A stretch of DNA of 64,000 nucleotides from the NCBI GenBank assembly GCA_030248215.1, contig JASANG010003081.1:51146-115145 (forward strand). Reading direction: 5' to 3'. The first letter of the stretch is position 1. Each line of letters begins with the position of its first letter. The position numbers and the translations under genes were made by a program. The notes beneath the pieces were generated by a model, which did no database searches, had not been told where the DNA came from, and was given only the letters and a program-made list of their open reading frames with translations. The DNA comes from Enoplolaimus lenunculus. Lineage: Eukaryota > Nematoda > Enoplea > Enoplida > Thoracostomopsidae. Shown piece after piece: positions 1 to 12,699 of this stretch.

Positions 1-570
1 TAAAAGATTGTTTAAATAACGTGGTTTTGAGTGTTGTGGCTAGATTTCCGAAACACAAATGCATGCTTTTAGATATTGTATTTTAAAAACGAGAGGTTGG
101 AGCGTAATGTATTTCATGGACTGAATTAAGTGCGCCGTAGTCTTGAACGCGTTTGCGGTCTTAGTTTGTCGCGTCTAGAGATGCGCGTGCAGTCGCCTAT
201 AAAATGTGGTTATGTTTTGCGCTTCCATTCTTAATGTATTTGTTTTTCGTGTTTATAAACCACGTGAATACAATGCGGTGCTTTACAGCACTTAATAAGC
301 TTCCTTTTGTGCGATTTGTAAACGCAATCGGATGAAAGTTTGCAGCAAAAGAACTATGAGTTTAAGGGCGTGTTATGTTATGACATAGAACAGTCCAAGG
401 TGTATTATTACCAACGTAATGTATGCTGCCGTTTAGCAGTGGGGATCTGCAGTGTTGTGATTTTTGTTCTTTTTCGATCTCGAATTTTATAAAACAAGCC
501 TAGTGTTTCTTTTTCGATTTTGAATTTTATAAACCGAACCCTGTGTATAAACAGAAAATTTTGGTTTCAG
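1..570 (+). other. Tail of a PPIP5K intron
   Basis: No open frame with family similarity is visible before the acceptor at 569-570. The stretch holds a roughly 40-bp direct duplication (about 468-507 and 508-548, core TTTCGATTTGAATTTTATAA-like) just before the acceptor. Otherwise nothing recognised. Confidence 0.6.
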
Positions 571-3500
571 GTATGGCCACTTTTCCGGTCTAAATCGTAA
601 AGTGCAGCTAAAATATATGTCTTTTGGGGCATCATCATCTTCGGCGCATTCTTCTGACGCTCAGGGATCAAGCGGAGAAGGTACAACAACCAAAACAGGA
701 GCGTGGAACAGCAGTTGTTACGAATCTGACGTTTGTGAAAATACTAATAGCGGTAACGAAAGTAAGCTTAAACGAAATTCGAGCAAATGTGACAGTTCTG
801 AACGTTGTGTGTTACCGGATTCGGAGACCATTGAACGAGAGCCATCGATATTGTTGATCCTGAAATGGGGCGGCGAGCTTACTCCAGCAGGTCGAATTCA
901 AGCTGAACAACTCGGCAAAGCATTCCGCAGTTTGTATCCAGGCAGTGAAGAAGGAGATACTAGTTTGGGATTTTTGCGCTTGCACAGTACGTATCGTCAC
1001 GATTTGAGGATATACGCCTCTGAGGAAGGCAGGGTACAGTCCACTGCAGGTGCGTTCACAAAAGGTCTTTTAGCCTTAGAAGGCGAAATTACACCAATCC
1101 TCGTTCAAATGGTCAAATCTGCGAACACTAGTGGACTCTTGGAAGACTGTCAAAATTCACGGCGACTTCAAGCCAAAGCGTCGTCGTTTTTGAATGATTA
1201 TCTACAGCAAAATATTGAGTTTGGTCCAGACGACTACGCCCGGCTGAATCCAACTGGCGATAAATCAATTCAGCGCAGTCTGGAATTTATTCGAAATCCA
1301 TACGAAATGTGTGAGCGCATTTATGCGCTGATTTGCAAGCTGGTAGCTAGCATTCATCAACGTCGTGTAGATTGTATGAGAAATGGATTAGGTATGTTTC
1401 TACTGCTGGGTAGCTATGTTTTAATTGTGTGTGGATTGTAGTATAAATAGGAGTTTACGTCTTTTGAAGCAATTTGCGTAAGCAAACGGTGTTTTTAATG
1501 GTTTAACAGACTTTCTACTTTTGGGCCATGTTTATAAAGTTTTTAGTTTTACTTTGCTACTAAAATTTTCAATGTTGCTCGCGATTTCTGTCTTGCGAGC
1601 GTAGTCTTGTTATGCAAACCGTAGGTTTACACTGAGCTAAATCAGCGCAACAGTAGCAAGTTACTGCTAAGAGCAAATGTATGTCGTATTTCTTTTTTCA
1701 GATACTCATTTTTACGTGAACGAAAGTCTAATGTTAATGAGTCAACGATGGACAAAGTTGAAGCGAGATTTCCGTCGTGTCAAGAAGCAAACTGTGGTAT
1801 TTGACATTTCCAAGATTCCTGATATTTACGATAACGCCAAATATTGTTTTCAACATAACGCTCGTGCCATACAATTTGATCAGATAGATACTTTGTATTT
1901 GTTGTCAAAGAACATGGCGGATGTGATTGTTCCACTGGTAGGTGTTCGCATTTCGTTATTGTATTCAGCTGAAGGTTTTTAATTGGGTGGCTTATTGCAG
2001 CAGTGTACAGGTTTAATTGGCAAAGATATAATTATTACTTTCAAAGTTATATCGCATATCTTTCTACAGCTGCCAGTTGGGGAAAGTTTTTGTAGATTAT
2101 GGTTTTTTAACTAATCAAACAAATTTTGTTAGGTTTTAAGCATGTTTTATTATTTCAAATCGGTGTTTTATTTTTCATTGTTGGTATTGATGTTCATTTG
2201 TGTGCAAACTAGTTGCTAAATGGTGCTACGTGGCATTTAGGTGCGCTTTGCTACATCAGAATTACCACGGTTTTTGTAAAGTTTTAACGCTAAGATCGAA
2301 ACATCTTTCAGCATTGTATGTTTGTTTATATTTTTGTTCTTTTATAAACGTCTATTGTTCTTTTAAGGAGTATGGTATAACGCGGAGTGAAAAGGCCCGT
2401 ATTGGCCAAGGGATATGTGCTCCACTTTTGGAAAAACTGAAACTTGACTTGCACCAATCGATAACTGGTGATTCTGAAGAAGAGTCATTTACACGTTTGG
2501 ATCCGAGGTAATCTGCTGTAGGGAAAGAAAGTGTTTACAAATACCGCAGATATTTGAATGTTTGTTTACTTTCTGACACCAAGTCAATCAGCTTAAATGA
2601 CAAACTGGTTTAGTTTTGTTGTGTACAGTCTCCGATATAATTAAGTACAATCGCTGTCTCGTTCTAAACCGCGGCTTTGATCGCAATTGCTTGTATTTTA
2701 ACTGCTCGTGGGAACTGCGAGCAAAACCGCAACTTAATTTTTTCAATGATTTCGTAAAGGCCGTGACTACCGCGTTTTCAAACGGGACCGCAATTGCGTC
2801 CGAATATAAGGTCATGATTGAAGTCGCGTCTACAAGCAATAATACTAGCAATTCCTTTTTGCGGTCAGGGTTATGGTCGCAGTAACTGCGAGCAGGTAAA
2901 ATTGTGAGTGATTGCGTCCAAGAAGCAAGGAATCGCGATATGAGCCGCATTTTGGAACGCGACCGCGATCACACACAATTCATCGCTCGCATTTTGTTTC
3001 CTTAGGTATTCCGAAGACATAGCAACACCAATGCGCCATGTTCGAACTCGGTTGTACTTCACAAGTAAAAGTCACATTCATTCGTTGATGAATTTGCTTC
3101 GATACGGCGATCTCTTGGACGAAGTAAAATATATAAATTTCAGTTCTACCTTTGTAAATGTGTCTATAGACAAATGGCTGCGCAGGGTATTCCGCTACGC
3201 CTAATAAAAGAGTGCGTTAGGAGAGCTGGTTTACGACATATTTATTCTTGGCGATTTGTTTGGCTCTACCTATGTGTTTTTACGGTATTGTAACACAACG
3301 AACGCAGAAATTCACTTCGGTCGGCACTCCAGGGAACGTCTTCGTAAGTTTGTGGTTACCAAATCACGCACAAACCTCGAATTCTCGCAAAAAAACTTGC
3401 ACTATATGCATGGCGAAACAATTAAAGTCAATATTCCCACGCTCAAAATTGATTACGTACACAATTCAGAAATTTCAGTATAGCAAGATCGTATTAACTC

Positions 3501-6500
3501 AAAATGAATACGTACTAATAACACCCCAAAATTAAAATAAAATGTAAAATTACGACTACTTTGCATGTTATACTCTTTAAATCGCACAAATAATTCTATG
3601 ACACCGTAATTCAACTTCCATACGAGAAATGTTCCTAGTTAGCACAACAATGGACCGTTGTTTACCAACAAACTTTACAATAGTTACCAAAAAGTTACAA
3701 TTCACAATGAGAAGATTATTTGAACTAGTACTCGCAGCACAGAACCTATTAGGACTCTAATTATCACCCAAAACAGAATAAGTGAATGAATAATTTACGG
3801 TTTTATTACGGAAGTAACTGTGTGTGCGCACACTAATAAACAAGTGCAACCACCGGAATTGTTAATCGATTTCTAGGAAATTTATAAAAAATTTTAAAAT
3901 TTTTCAAAAATGCTGGAAAGCTTTTAAAATTAACTAATGACAAGTGTTTTCTTAGAAATTTTAACGATAAATTTTGCTGAAATCTAGCAAAAAGCTGTTT
4001 TGACTTAAAATTTAGTTTTTGAGAACTTTTCAGAACTTAAAATTTGAATATCAAATCTCCGAATTATATGTTTTGACCAAAATTTCTCGTTTTTAAAAGA
4101 ACCGTGATCTTTACAATCGCATAAAAAGTAAAAATTCCTTATTTTGATGAAAATCCGTAATTTTCAAAACAAAACGTAGTTCATTTCTTGGAATCACCGC
4201 CACAAAAAAGTTGACGAGAGAAAAAACAGGGTCAACCAAACATTTACTAGTTAAAAAATTCTCTGACCATTGAGGGATTATACAAGTAGACTTAACACAA
4301 TGCTGGGACTTGTCTTCGTCTAAAAACCCATAACTTTACAGCTTAAGTAGTCCAAAATTTTGTGCCCGCGCACCTTGTCTTGCTGACAAAATCATTAATA
4401 CTGGCACAATCAAACAAAATACATCTGCTGGCACGCCGTAAATTTGCATTGTTCCACGTAGTTAAAGCACACCGTCATAATTATACACCCCCACATAAAC
4501 AGCTTTTAGACACGTCTTACAATGTAGCAACCACCGGCCTATACACATATATACATACACACGCTTGCATACGCTGGCATAAAACCCACAAAAATTCCAA
4601 TACCTGAACCAAACTAAACAATGAGGGGCACACCAATGGCCTAAATTTCGTAGAGGGGTTGGAATAAAATTTAAAGTGTAACCATCCTTACTAAATATGG
4701 ACCTGAGGAACATACTACAAGAGACCGCTGAAAATTTTTTGCATTTCCTACATCTTCCACCACTTAATAATGTCAGAAAGGCTTAATAATGATCTCCTTC
4801 TAAACTTCTGGGGCAGAAACACTTCAGCCCTAGAATAATATCCCGCGTAGCAATTTGCGCTATGATATATGCGCGTGGCAAGGATATGAGCAGAAATTGA
4901 TTTTTCGTTGTAACTAGAATTTATTTAGGTTATTTGGTTGCGGATTATTACAACAGGCTGTTCAAAGTTTCTGAGATTTAGCTCATCTTTGTTTTTCTAA
5001 ATGAAGGTGGTGAGTTAACTGCCAAATGTGGAAAGTTTAAACGGTATTGTTGTTCAGAATGGTTCGTAGTGTTGTTTTTCAATTACGCGCGACCGTTGAC
5101 AAAATTGCGCTTAGCTAAGGCTGCAGTGGCAACCCGGCCAATTATATGATCGAAACGGAAATTCTAAAACTTCAATATGGACCGTAATATTAGTGTTCTC
5201 ATGAACTACAACCAGATAGGGATTGATTCAATAGCATTGTTTGTAATAAATCTGACGAACCAGTTAGAAAACCTTGTTCAGATAATGGAACTGATGTGTC
5301 GTTTTGTGGTCAAAGGTAAGAAAAATCCTACTCCGTTTCATGTTGTTGCTTTTGAAAAATCTTATTTTGTGTAATTCAACGCATTAAATTGAACATTGCT
5401 ATATTATGTAGGCTACTGCTAATCAATATTATTATTATTGTAGTCGAAAGATAAACAGTGGCGGCGCGCAACCGATTTTCTAAGTTGTGTCACGGAATAC
5501 AATTACATGTCGCAGCTTGTGTTGATGTTATACGAAGATAGTTCAAAAGATATTTCATCAGATGACAGATTTCACGTCGAAATACACTTTTCGCCTGGTG
5601 CGCTTCCGTGCATACAAACAACTGATTTGAAGCAACTCGGATACAGGTAAGGGGGACTTATCGGTTGTTTGGTGTGAAAATTTTTGTTGCGTTCCTCAAG
5701 ACAACTGTAATTATATATTCGCCGGAAACGGTTGAAATTGGTAGATATGGAACCGCTTATGCGTGTAGAACGTACAATGCTGGGTGCTCGCTGGAAGGTG
5801 CGCCCTCAGGTTAATGCCTTTCTGTTTATATAGAGGGCATCACAATAACGTCGATTTAATGTAATGTGTACATGCTGTTCATTTTAATAGCGAGGTGAAA
5901 ACCTTTTAGTATAATGCGAATATTTCACTTCTGAAAGCATATCAGCAAAAATTCTGTTAAGTGATACCAGTAGTTAATATTGTACTGACAGTTAGTAGAT
6001 GAGTGTGCTAGCATATAAAAATGACCCTAGGTTGTACCTTGAATGATCCTTCCATTCTTCAATATGCTGCCAGGTTTGTCCACTAGGTTGAATTTAAGAG
6101 ACACTCCGTACAAAATTGGCAAGAGTAAGAGGCCATCAATGTTGCCACAGATTCGCTCGTTTAAGTAATGCAGTGCTACGTAGCTTTTTATGGTGATGCA
6201 ATGCGCCTTATTCGTGTTAACTTTAAGGTCACGATACAACAACAGCGTGTTTTCATCAGGTGGGCCACACGAAGATGACTCCGAGGATGTAAGTCGGAAG
6301 TGATTTTTGTTTTGGACTCCTTGTTATGCAAGGGAAAAGCTCTGCTAGCATTGTAACGAAAGTAATCACGATTAGATTCATTGTGTTTGTGTATTTAGAT
6401 GTATTATAGTCGCCATTGCGATCCCTGTCACATTGAGGTGTTCATGTTAGGTTTGAGATTTGCTCAAAAGTTACATTGAAAGATTTTTTCAAAAATTATT

Positions 6501-9500
6501 TTTGATTCCTTCCGTTGTATGTACTTGTGGTTTTGATTATATCTCATCTTGCGTTAGTTTTGCGCTTAGAGACCCGTGTCAGTGATATGCAGAGCTTCAG
6601 ACAACGCACATTATTTATTTTGTTTACTTTTTTCAATTTTAGATTTCGGATCATCTGCCTATATCTCCGCTTACGCCAGTAAAGTTCGAAATCGATTCGG
6701 GAACAGATGACGGACTGGAATCAAACGAAGCTTCTCATTCTGGTGAAGAGCCAGATAGCGGTGGTAAAGAAAAGAAAATATCATGCACGGATACTGGTAA
6801 ACTTTGAGCATTAGAACTTGTTTTTATGCGTTGTGCAAGTACATAACATTTTATAAAAAATGTTTTGTTTGTTAATTTAACGGCTATGTGTTTTCATATT
6901 TAATGCTAAATAAATCTACTGTCACATAATATGTTACGATTTAGAAAATTATGCTGTTATTAAAAGTATTTGAAAAATGGATTGAAACAATTGAAATTGG
7001 GGCGCGTGTAAACGTGCTGAACTGGACTAGCAGCGTTGGCGTATATGGTACACCTACCGTTGGTTGGACAGGCAGTCCCCCATCTCCATATAGAAGCGAA
7101 ACCAACATTGATTCAAGTTCAAATTTTTCGACTGAAACTAATATTTGTCAGATTTCACACGCGACATAGCGAGACCATTGAATCTAAACGCAGATTCAAT
7201 TTCATTAACATCGCCGCGTCGTCGCAGTCAACATCCGTACAAAGGACACATGTCTGAAGAGTTGTTTTCGTTGGAAGAAGCAGCACAAACGTCGGGAACT
7301 GACACTGCTGTAATTGACGGAGTATCCCATGTTCATCGTGCTGTGTCGGATAATGTCGGCAGCCCCGGTCTTTGCTCGAATCGTAAATCGGCGTCTGTTG
7401 CAACGATGGGTATGTTGCTGTGATCAAGGTGTAGCCATGTGGGGGTTGGTTAAGGCTCAAATCTCTTGAATTTTTTGTTATAATAACTATTTAACCTCAC
7501 ATTGGAAATTTTATTAAACGTTCCGACGCTTCTGAAATCTGACTTGGACCTGCGCAGTGATACAGGTTTTTAATTGCAGAATGTTTACAAGAACGATGGT
7601 CTTCAAATAAGTTGCTGCGAATTGACTTTATAAATTTCAATTCAAATGTAGCAGCCACAAATGGATTATTTGTTCTAACAGAAACGTATATAAGCTAGTT
7701 TTCACCTTAGAGGCAGCGAGTTTTGTGTTTTGGGCCGGCCGCCTGTCCTATCGAGCGCGGATTCTGTGCAATCTATAGGTCATGTGTAAATTATGCTAAA
7801 ATACACCATTTCAGTATAGATATAGAACATTCGAGGTATACATGTTCTTTAAAGATCTATTAAATGTAACGTTAAACTGAGCAGCTGTCAAGCAATGGTG
7901 CTTAACGATCCTCTATAATATCTTAGGGTGCTGTTTTACGAAAAATCTGTTGTTTTCTGTTTTATTTCAGTGGCTTCGTCTTTGAAGAATATACTGTTTC
8001 CGTCTCATTACGCGCATGCTAGTACGTTTTCCAGAAAATGTGCTTGTTTTGCCTTGCTTTGAATGTCAAATTGATAACGCTACAGCTCGTGCCTAAATGC
8101 ACGTTTACTTGTTTGCATAATGCATCAATATAATGTGCAAAAATGCTGGACACAAGATGCACTCACATCATGTGAGTGCAAATTGCGTCCACGTGGGATT
8201 TTGAAACAGACCTGCAGCTCATTTATGTTATTCAACAAAAGTTTTTTGTGCGCATATTAATGGTTTTCATTGCCCTTCTGCTTAAAAATACTGCGATACA
8301 CTAAACGAAGAATTTTTGTCTTTTAACAATGCGCCCTATAAAGACGTAAATTTTTACGTTAGCGCAAATCCAAACATACGACAAAAACTTTCTTGCAGTT
8401 AGCGTTCGGTACAGATAAAGCATCTTCTAAACTCTAAAATTTTGTGACCTTAATTGTACGCTCCAGCTTCGTTAAATGTACGTATGGATTGGATGTATCT
8501 ATTAATTCTGTAGTCGTTTATGGAAGCAGTGCACTTTATTATTGTTTGGTTTAGTTGTGTCCGATACTAATGGCATATTACAGGCAACTACAGATATGAT
8601 GTTATTAATGTCTTCTTCTACTGCTTTGCATTGCTAAGTTGCATGCAGCTTGCGCTCGATCAGATTTGTCGACTTTCAAGTTTTATCCTGAATGAAGTGT
8701 AGACTAATATAGATTTCATGTAATATTGTTGCATTACATTTAGGTCCTGGAAATAAACTGATCAGCACCGCTGTTATAAGTGGCAAACATTTAACTGAAC
8801 CTGTTGTTGAAGAAAAACATCTCAATACAAGCGATTTTGATGGTATGCAAATAGATAAAATGTGATGCCCGGTCTTGTATATCGGCTGGAAGCTAATTAA
8901 ATAATATTAATGCATTGTGATTATGAATTAGTTGCGCTGGATGTGTTTATTTTGTTTATGGATATTTTTACATTGGTTACTTTTACAATACATAGCACAG
9001 TGTTTTCATAGGAATTGGTAATGGTAAGTTTAGTGGTAATTGCGGGTAAAATACGGCTAATCTTTTTAGGAGACACTGCTAATACTGGAAAAATTTTCAA
9101 CTACGCACAATTTAAACCTGAAACTGACACTACAATTTCTAACAAAAAATATTATTTGTTGCATAATCCAACTTTCTAAATATTTGCGTGATGTAGAAAC
9201 AGCACTTCGACACTGGAAAGTACGAAAAGATTGAATTATTAAACAATCTTTTTATGGTATCGTTCAAATTTTTAGAACGACGTGTTAAAACTACATATTA
9301 TTCAGGTTCAATTGGATGCCAAAAAATACCAGAGCCGGAGCCGGATAATTCAATATCCGGTTTCGGCTTATTTCAAATTAATACATACATGTAAGCTTTG
9401 GTATGGGTTCAACCATTCACTTATTTCTTAGGTACAATATAGTTTTGATGGTTAGAAGGTTAGTAATTTTCTTGTGCATGTGTTTTAGCAGATTTCAAAA

Positions 9501-10959
9501 TTGTTAAACGTAATCACATAAAAATTAAACTTAATCACACTGATGTAGTACTACTTGCTATAACATGTAATTGTTTCTACAAAGGTATTAGTATTAACTG
9601 GGCCTTTTGGAGTGCTTGTTTATATCATTTGGAACAAAGTTCACAGCGAAATATTGTGACTTGTTATTAATGGTATAATAAAGAGGTGTTATAGTTGTAT
9701 TTCGCTATTCTTAGTTTGGCGGGAATAATTCTGTGTGAGGGGTGTTTCAGGACTGCTTTGGGCGAATTTACAGTTTAAATATAAACACGCGGAATTTTTG
9801 TAATTTTCAACAAAAATCTGTGTTAATAATATAGACTATTCTCTGGTTTTGTATTAAGTGCCCAACTACTGTAAACAGAATTTTTACTTCGTGGAAGGAG
9901 GCCATTACTAACGCTCAAATATTATCGTTATTATGTCTCTATCAGCTCTTTTCTGGTGTCAAGTATAGTTTTGACACTTTTAGAAAATTCTGGGGGCGTA
10001 TGCTGCGAACAGTTATCGTCAGAACCTTCGTCCGCATTGGTGCCGGCCGCAGCTGCCCCAACCCTTGAAAGTACTTCGGTTGTGGTAATGCATCGTAAAA
10101 CATCAATGCCAAATATGTCATCGTCCAATCATGAAGGATTTGGTTCACCAGTGCACGATAATGTTCGCGAAAGTGAAATAAGCAGCAGAAAAAATAGTGA
10201 ATTACAAAAAGATGGTAAGAGTTCGTTTTCACTAATGATTTTGTTCTGTACTTTGTAGTTTGTCAGATTATTGAGTGCTTTTCACTTATATATACAATTT
10301 ACACTCTAAGAGTGCCTTTGTCACAATATTAAATATTCTACCATGACCGGTGAGGTATTGGTAGGAATATAACGCAGTATTCTGTCAAATTATTGTGTAT
10401 TTTACATACATGGTATGCTCAAGTTTACCCTCGGCTATTAAGTACTTTGACGATTAGATGAAAAAATACTTAATAGTAGTGTTCAAGTGGTGCTACATAT
10501 AAAATACTGCTACCTATGTATGCTCCAAAAAATGCCGACATGAAACCGATACTCTGATATAAATCGATACCGAGATATCGTTTCAACGCTAGTTTTTATC
10601 AATCTAAATTGTCAGTTAAAATCCTTTATAAAAATTGCACATAATTACTGTATTTTATTCTGTCAGATTTTAATATCATATTTGTAGATGCTTCGAACAT
10701 TTCTGAATTTGTACCTCCGTTGCGCTCTTTGGAAACGCTACACAACCGTCTCAGTCATCGTCAACTAGTCAACTGGATTGACCATCATATTGGATCGGCT
10801 CATTCTTACACCACGACATCATCAAGCCCTCCGCGTTCACCGCTGTCACGTGAATTGTCGTGTTTTAGTCTGTCAACTGGTGGTGATTCTAGTCAACAAT
10901 CGCAAACTTCTGGTGCTCTGACAAATTCAAAAAATCGAACCCCACCCGCGACTAAATAA
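571..10959 (+). CDS. PPIP5K: PPIP5K (VIP1 family) inositol pyrophosphate kinase/phosphatase, 3' part of gene
   Basis: Exons read from splice sites and family conservation: 571-1391, 1702-1937, 2368-2507, 3006-3123, 5444-5646, 5745-5809, 6260-6288, 6643-6796, 7152-7409, 7971-8021, 8744-8842, 9969-10214, 10688-10959. All junctions are GT-AG, phases agree throughout, and the join gives 896 residues to a TAA at 10957. The protein starts mid-domain ([13 protein letters not shown]) and contains [29 protein letters not shown] (from 983), [25 protein letters not shown] (3034-3075, with the second catalytic His region of the histidine acid phosphatase fold) and HFSPG (5585). These are hallmark blocks of PPIP5K enzymes, which phosphorylate InsP6/5-InsP7 at the 1-position and carry a C-terminal phosphatase-like domain. 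The kinase (RimK/ATP-grasp) domain and the RHGxRxP-type motif must lie upstream of the window. The tail keeps STAVISG and [15 protein letters not shown], also family landmarks. A Ser/Gly/Thr-rich insertion of about 75 residues precedes LKWGGEL. Family identity is very secure; the three short exons 5745-5809, 6260-6288 and 7971-8021 are inferred from phase and splice sites. Confidence 0.95.
3124..5443 (+). other. Long PPIP5K intron, no internal feature
   Basis: This 2.3-kb intron separates the exon ending RYGDLLDE from the one starting [12 protein letters not shown]. It is AT-rich with short TACACA/ATATAC runs near 4540-4565. I see no coding or clear mobile element in it. Confidence 0.7.
9012..9023 (+). 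other. Possible 12-nt microexon of PPIP5K
   Basis: GAATTGGTAATG is bounded by an acceptor (TTTTCATAG) and a near-perfect donor (GTAAGTTT). It enters and leaves in phase 1, exactly the phase shared by the flanking exons 8744-8842 and 9969-10214, and would add four residues (GIGN-like) in the Ser-rich tail without shifting the frame. This is an inference from splice signals only. Confidence 0.45.
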
Positions 10960-10960
10960 A
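10955..10960 (+). promoter_or_regulatory. AATAAA overlapping the PPIP5K stop codon
   Basis: The canonical poly(A) signal AATAAA overlaps the TAA stop and is followed by a T-rich stretch. If used, the 3' UTR would be only a few tens of bases. Other AATAAA-like hexamers further downstream cannot be excluded. Confidence 0.35.
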
Positions 10961-12690
10961 TTTTTATTGTCTTATAATCTTTGCTAGAATATTTAGTTTT
11001 GTTAGTCAATGAAGGTGCGTACTGCTAATCTCAAAAACAGGTATTAGTTGCTGTTCGGCTCTATGGCTAGCTGCTGAGCTGTTTATGTAAACTATATATC
11101 TATTTTTACGGCAACGGCGATTTAGATTTTTGATGCTTCCTCTCTGAAAAAGTGGGGGCATCATCTAGGGGAAGACCGAAAGTGGGGAAGAGCCCAGCAT
11201 CTTATACATAGGTTCAGGAAACCATTGCCAACGCCTTTCCTAAGATTAAGCCTGAGCCTAGTGTTAACTTTAAATATAGTAGGAACTACTGTACCACAGT
11301 GGGGGAAGTGATCCTTGCAAACGTGTATGGATTTTGTCATTTAGATTGCGTTCGTGTTTAGCTGGCTCCGGAAACTTATCTTAAGTGGTTATTGGTATTA
11401 AAAATGGAACCTGTTGATTCAATTTGGCATTTTACACATGGCTGTTTATATATTAGATAATATTTTCCATAATTCAGGGTAGTTGTGGAAACAATGTCAG
11501 TTCCGAAAGCTACGGAAACGTGTGGAATAGTATTTATCTTGCTATAATATAAATCAGGTTTTGAACAAAACTAAGTACATATTTTTGCTGTTATAGCTTC
11601 GCTATGATGAATAGTTTATTCGCTGCATAATATTGAAACAAAAAATTCTTCTGGACTTTAATCTAAAGTGGATTTTTGCCGAAAGTTGTAAACAGATCAC
11701 CGACCTGATGATTGGATTTTGTATTTAAGTTCGGATAAGATTTTAATGTATAGTTCAATATGTCATTCGTTTACTGTGTTAGCTTTTTGTTAAGCCCATA
11801 GTTTTTATTGGTTGATGTGGAATAGAATGTTGTAAAAGATTTACGTGATTGAAGAGACAACTTAAGTAAACGTCTGATATATGTATATACTAATTACGAG
11901 TGTCTTTGCCCAATTCAAATAATGTTTGAGGAAAAGGTGCTCATTTAATACGAAATGACTAAATATTGTAGTTTTTTTGTGGTTGCCAACAATGAAACAA
12001 TCCGATTTTTTGGGTAATCCACTGTACGTAATCTCTGAACTTAACGTATACAACAATCTCAGTCGAATTAATAATCCAATTGGCAAAATCATCGTAAACG
12101 ATTTCCGTATGCTTTTCATTTCAGGTTTGTTTGTGGCACCATTTAATATTTTAGCCTGCAAAACTCCTCGCAGAAAATATCACGCGAATTCGTAGGGATG
12201 TGCCCATTAATCAGCATTAATAATATCGGCAATTTTCATGAGTATCGGCACTGCAAAAATATTGCTGATTTGCACTTATAACAATGAGTAATAACGACAG
12301 AGAAAAGGGTTTGACAGTTTAACAATATATGTGTGCAGTGAACTTGTGTGTTAATCGTGTGTTGGCCAGGGCAATTAAAGTGCAAATGTTACCTTGATTT
12401 TATGTGTGTAAAGGTGCAAAACGGTCTTTCGTCGTACAAACATTTTTGTTGAAACGTTTGTGAAATAATGTCTCACATTTTTAAAAAATTTCATAATTTA
12501 AACTCTGAATTCAAGACTTAATGTCAGGTGGATTGTACGCAGCTTTCGAAACTGTGTCTTAAACATAAAACAATTTGTTCAATGTGTATGTACTCTGTTT
12601 GCGATATGTATTAATACTTGTTTACTGTCGTGCAAAATTAAATTTATTTTGTAAGACACAAATTTCTTTTTTTCAAGAAAGTTGTATTTT
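10961..12690. other. Intergenic spacer without recognised gene
   Basis: The AT-rich DNA downstream of PPIP5K shows no ORF with protein-like composition or family similarity. A TAGGGATGTGCCC-like transposon end may lie just beyond it near 12,193, but no partner end was found. Confidence 0.6.
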
Positions 12691-12699
12691 ATTAAAGAA

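Noticed and set aside
5746-5808. Alternative reading [17 protein letters not shown] of the exon at 5,745
   Set aside because: It does not fit the phase-2 end of the preceding exon; the reading with [10 protein letters not shown] fits both sides.
6945-7151. Extra PPIP5K exon reading [17 protein letters not shown]
   Set aside because: The frame looks protein-like, but no acceptor/donor pair fits the phase between 6,796 and 7,152.
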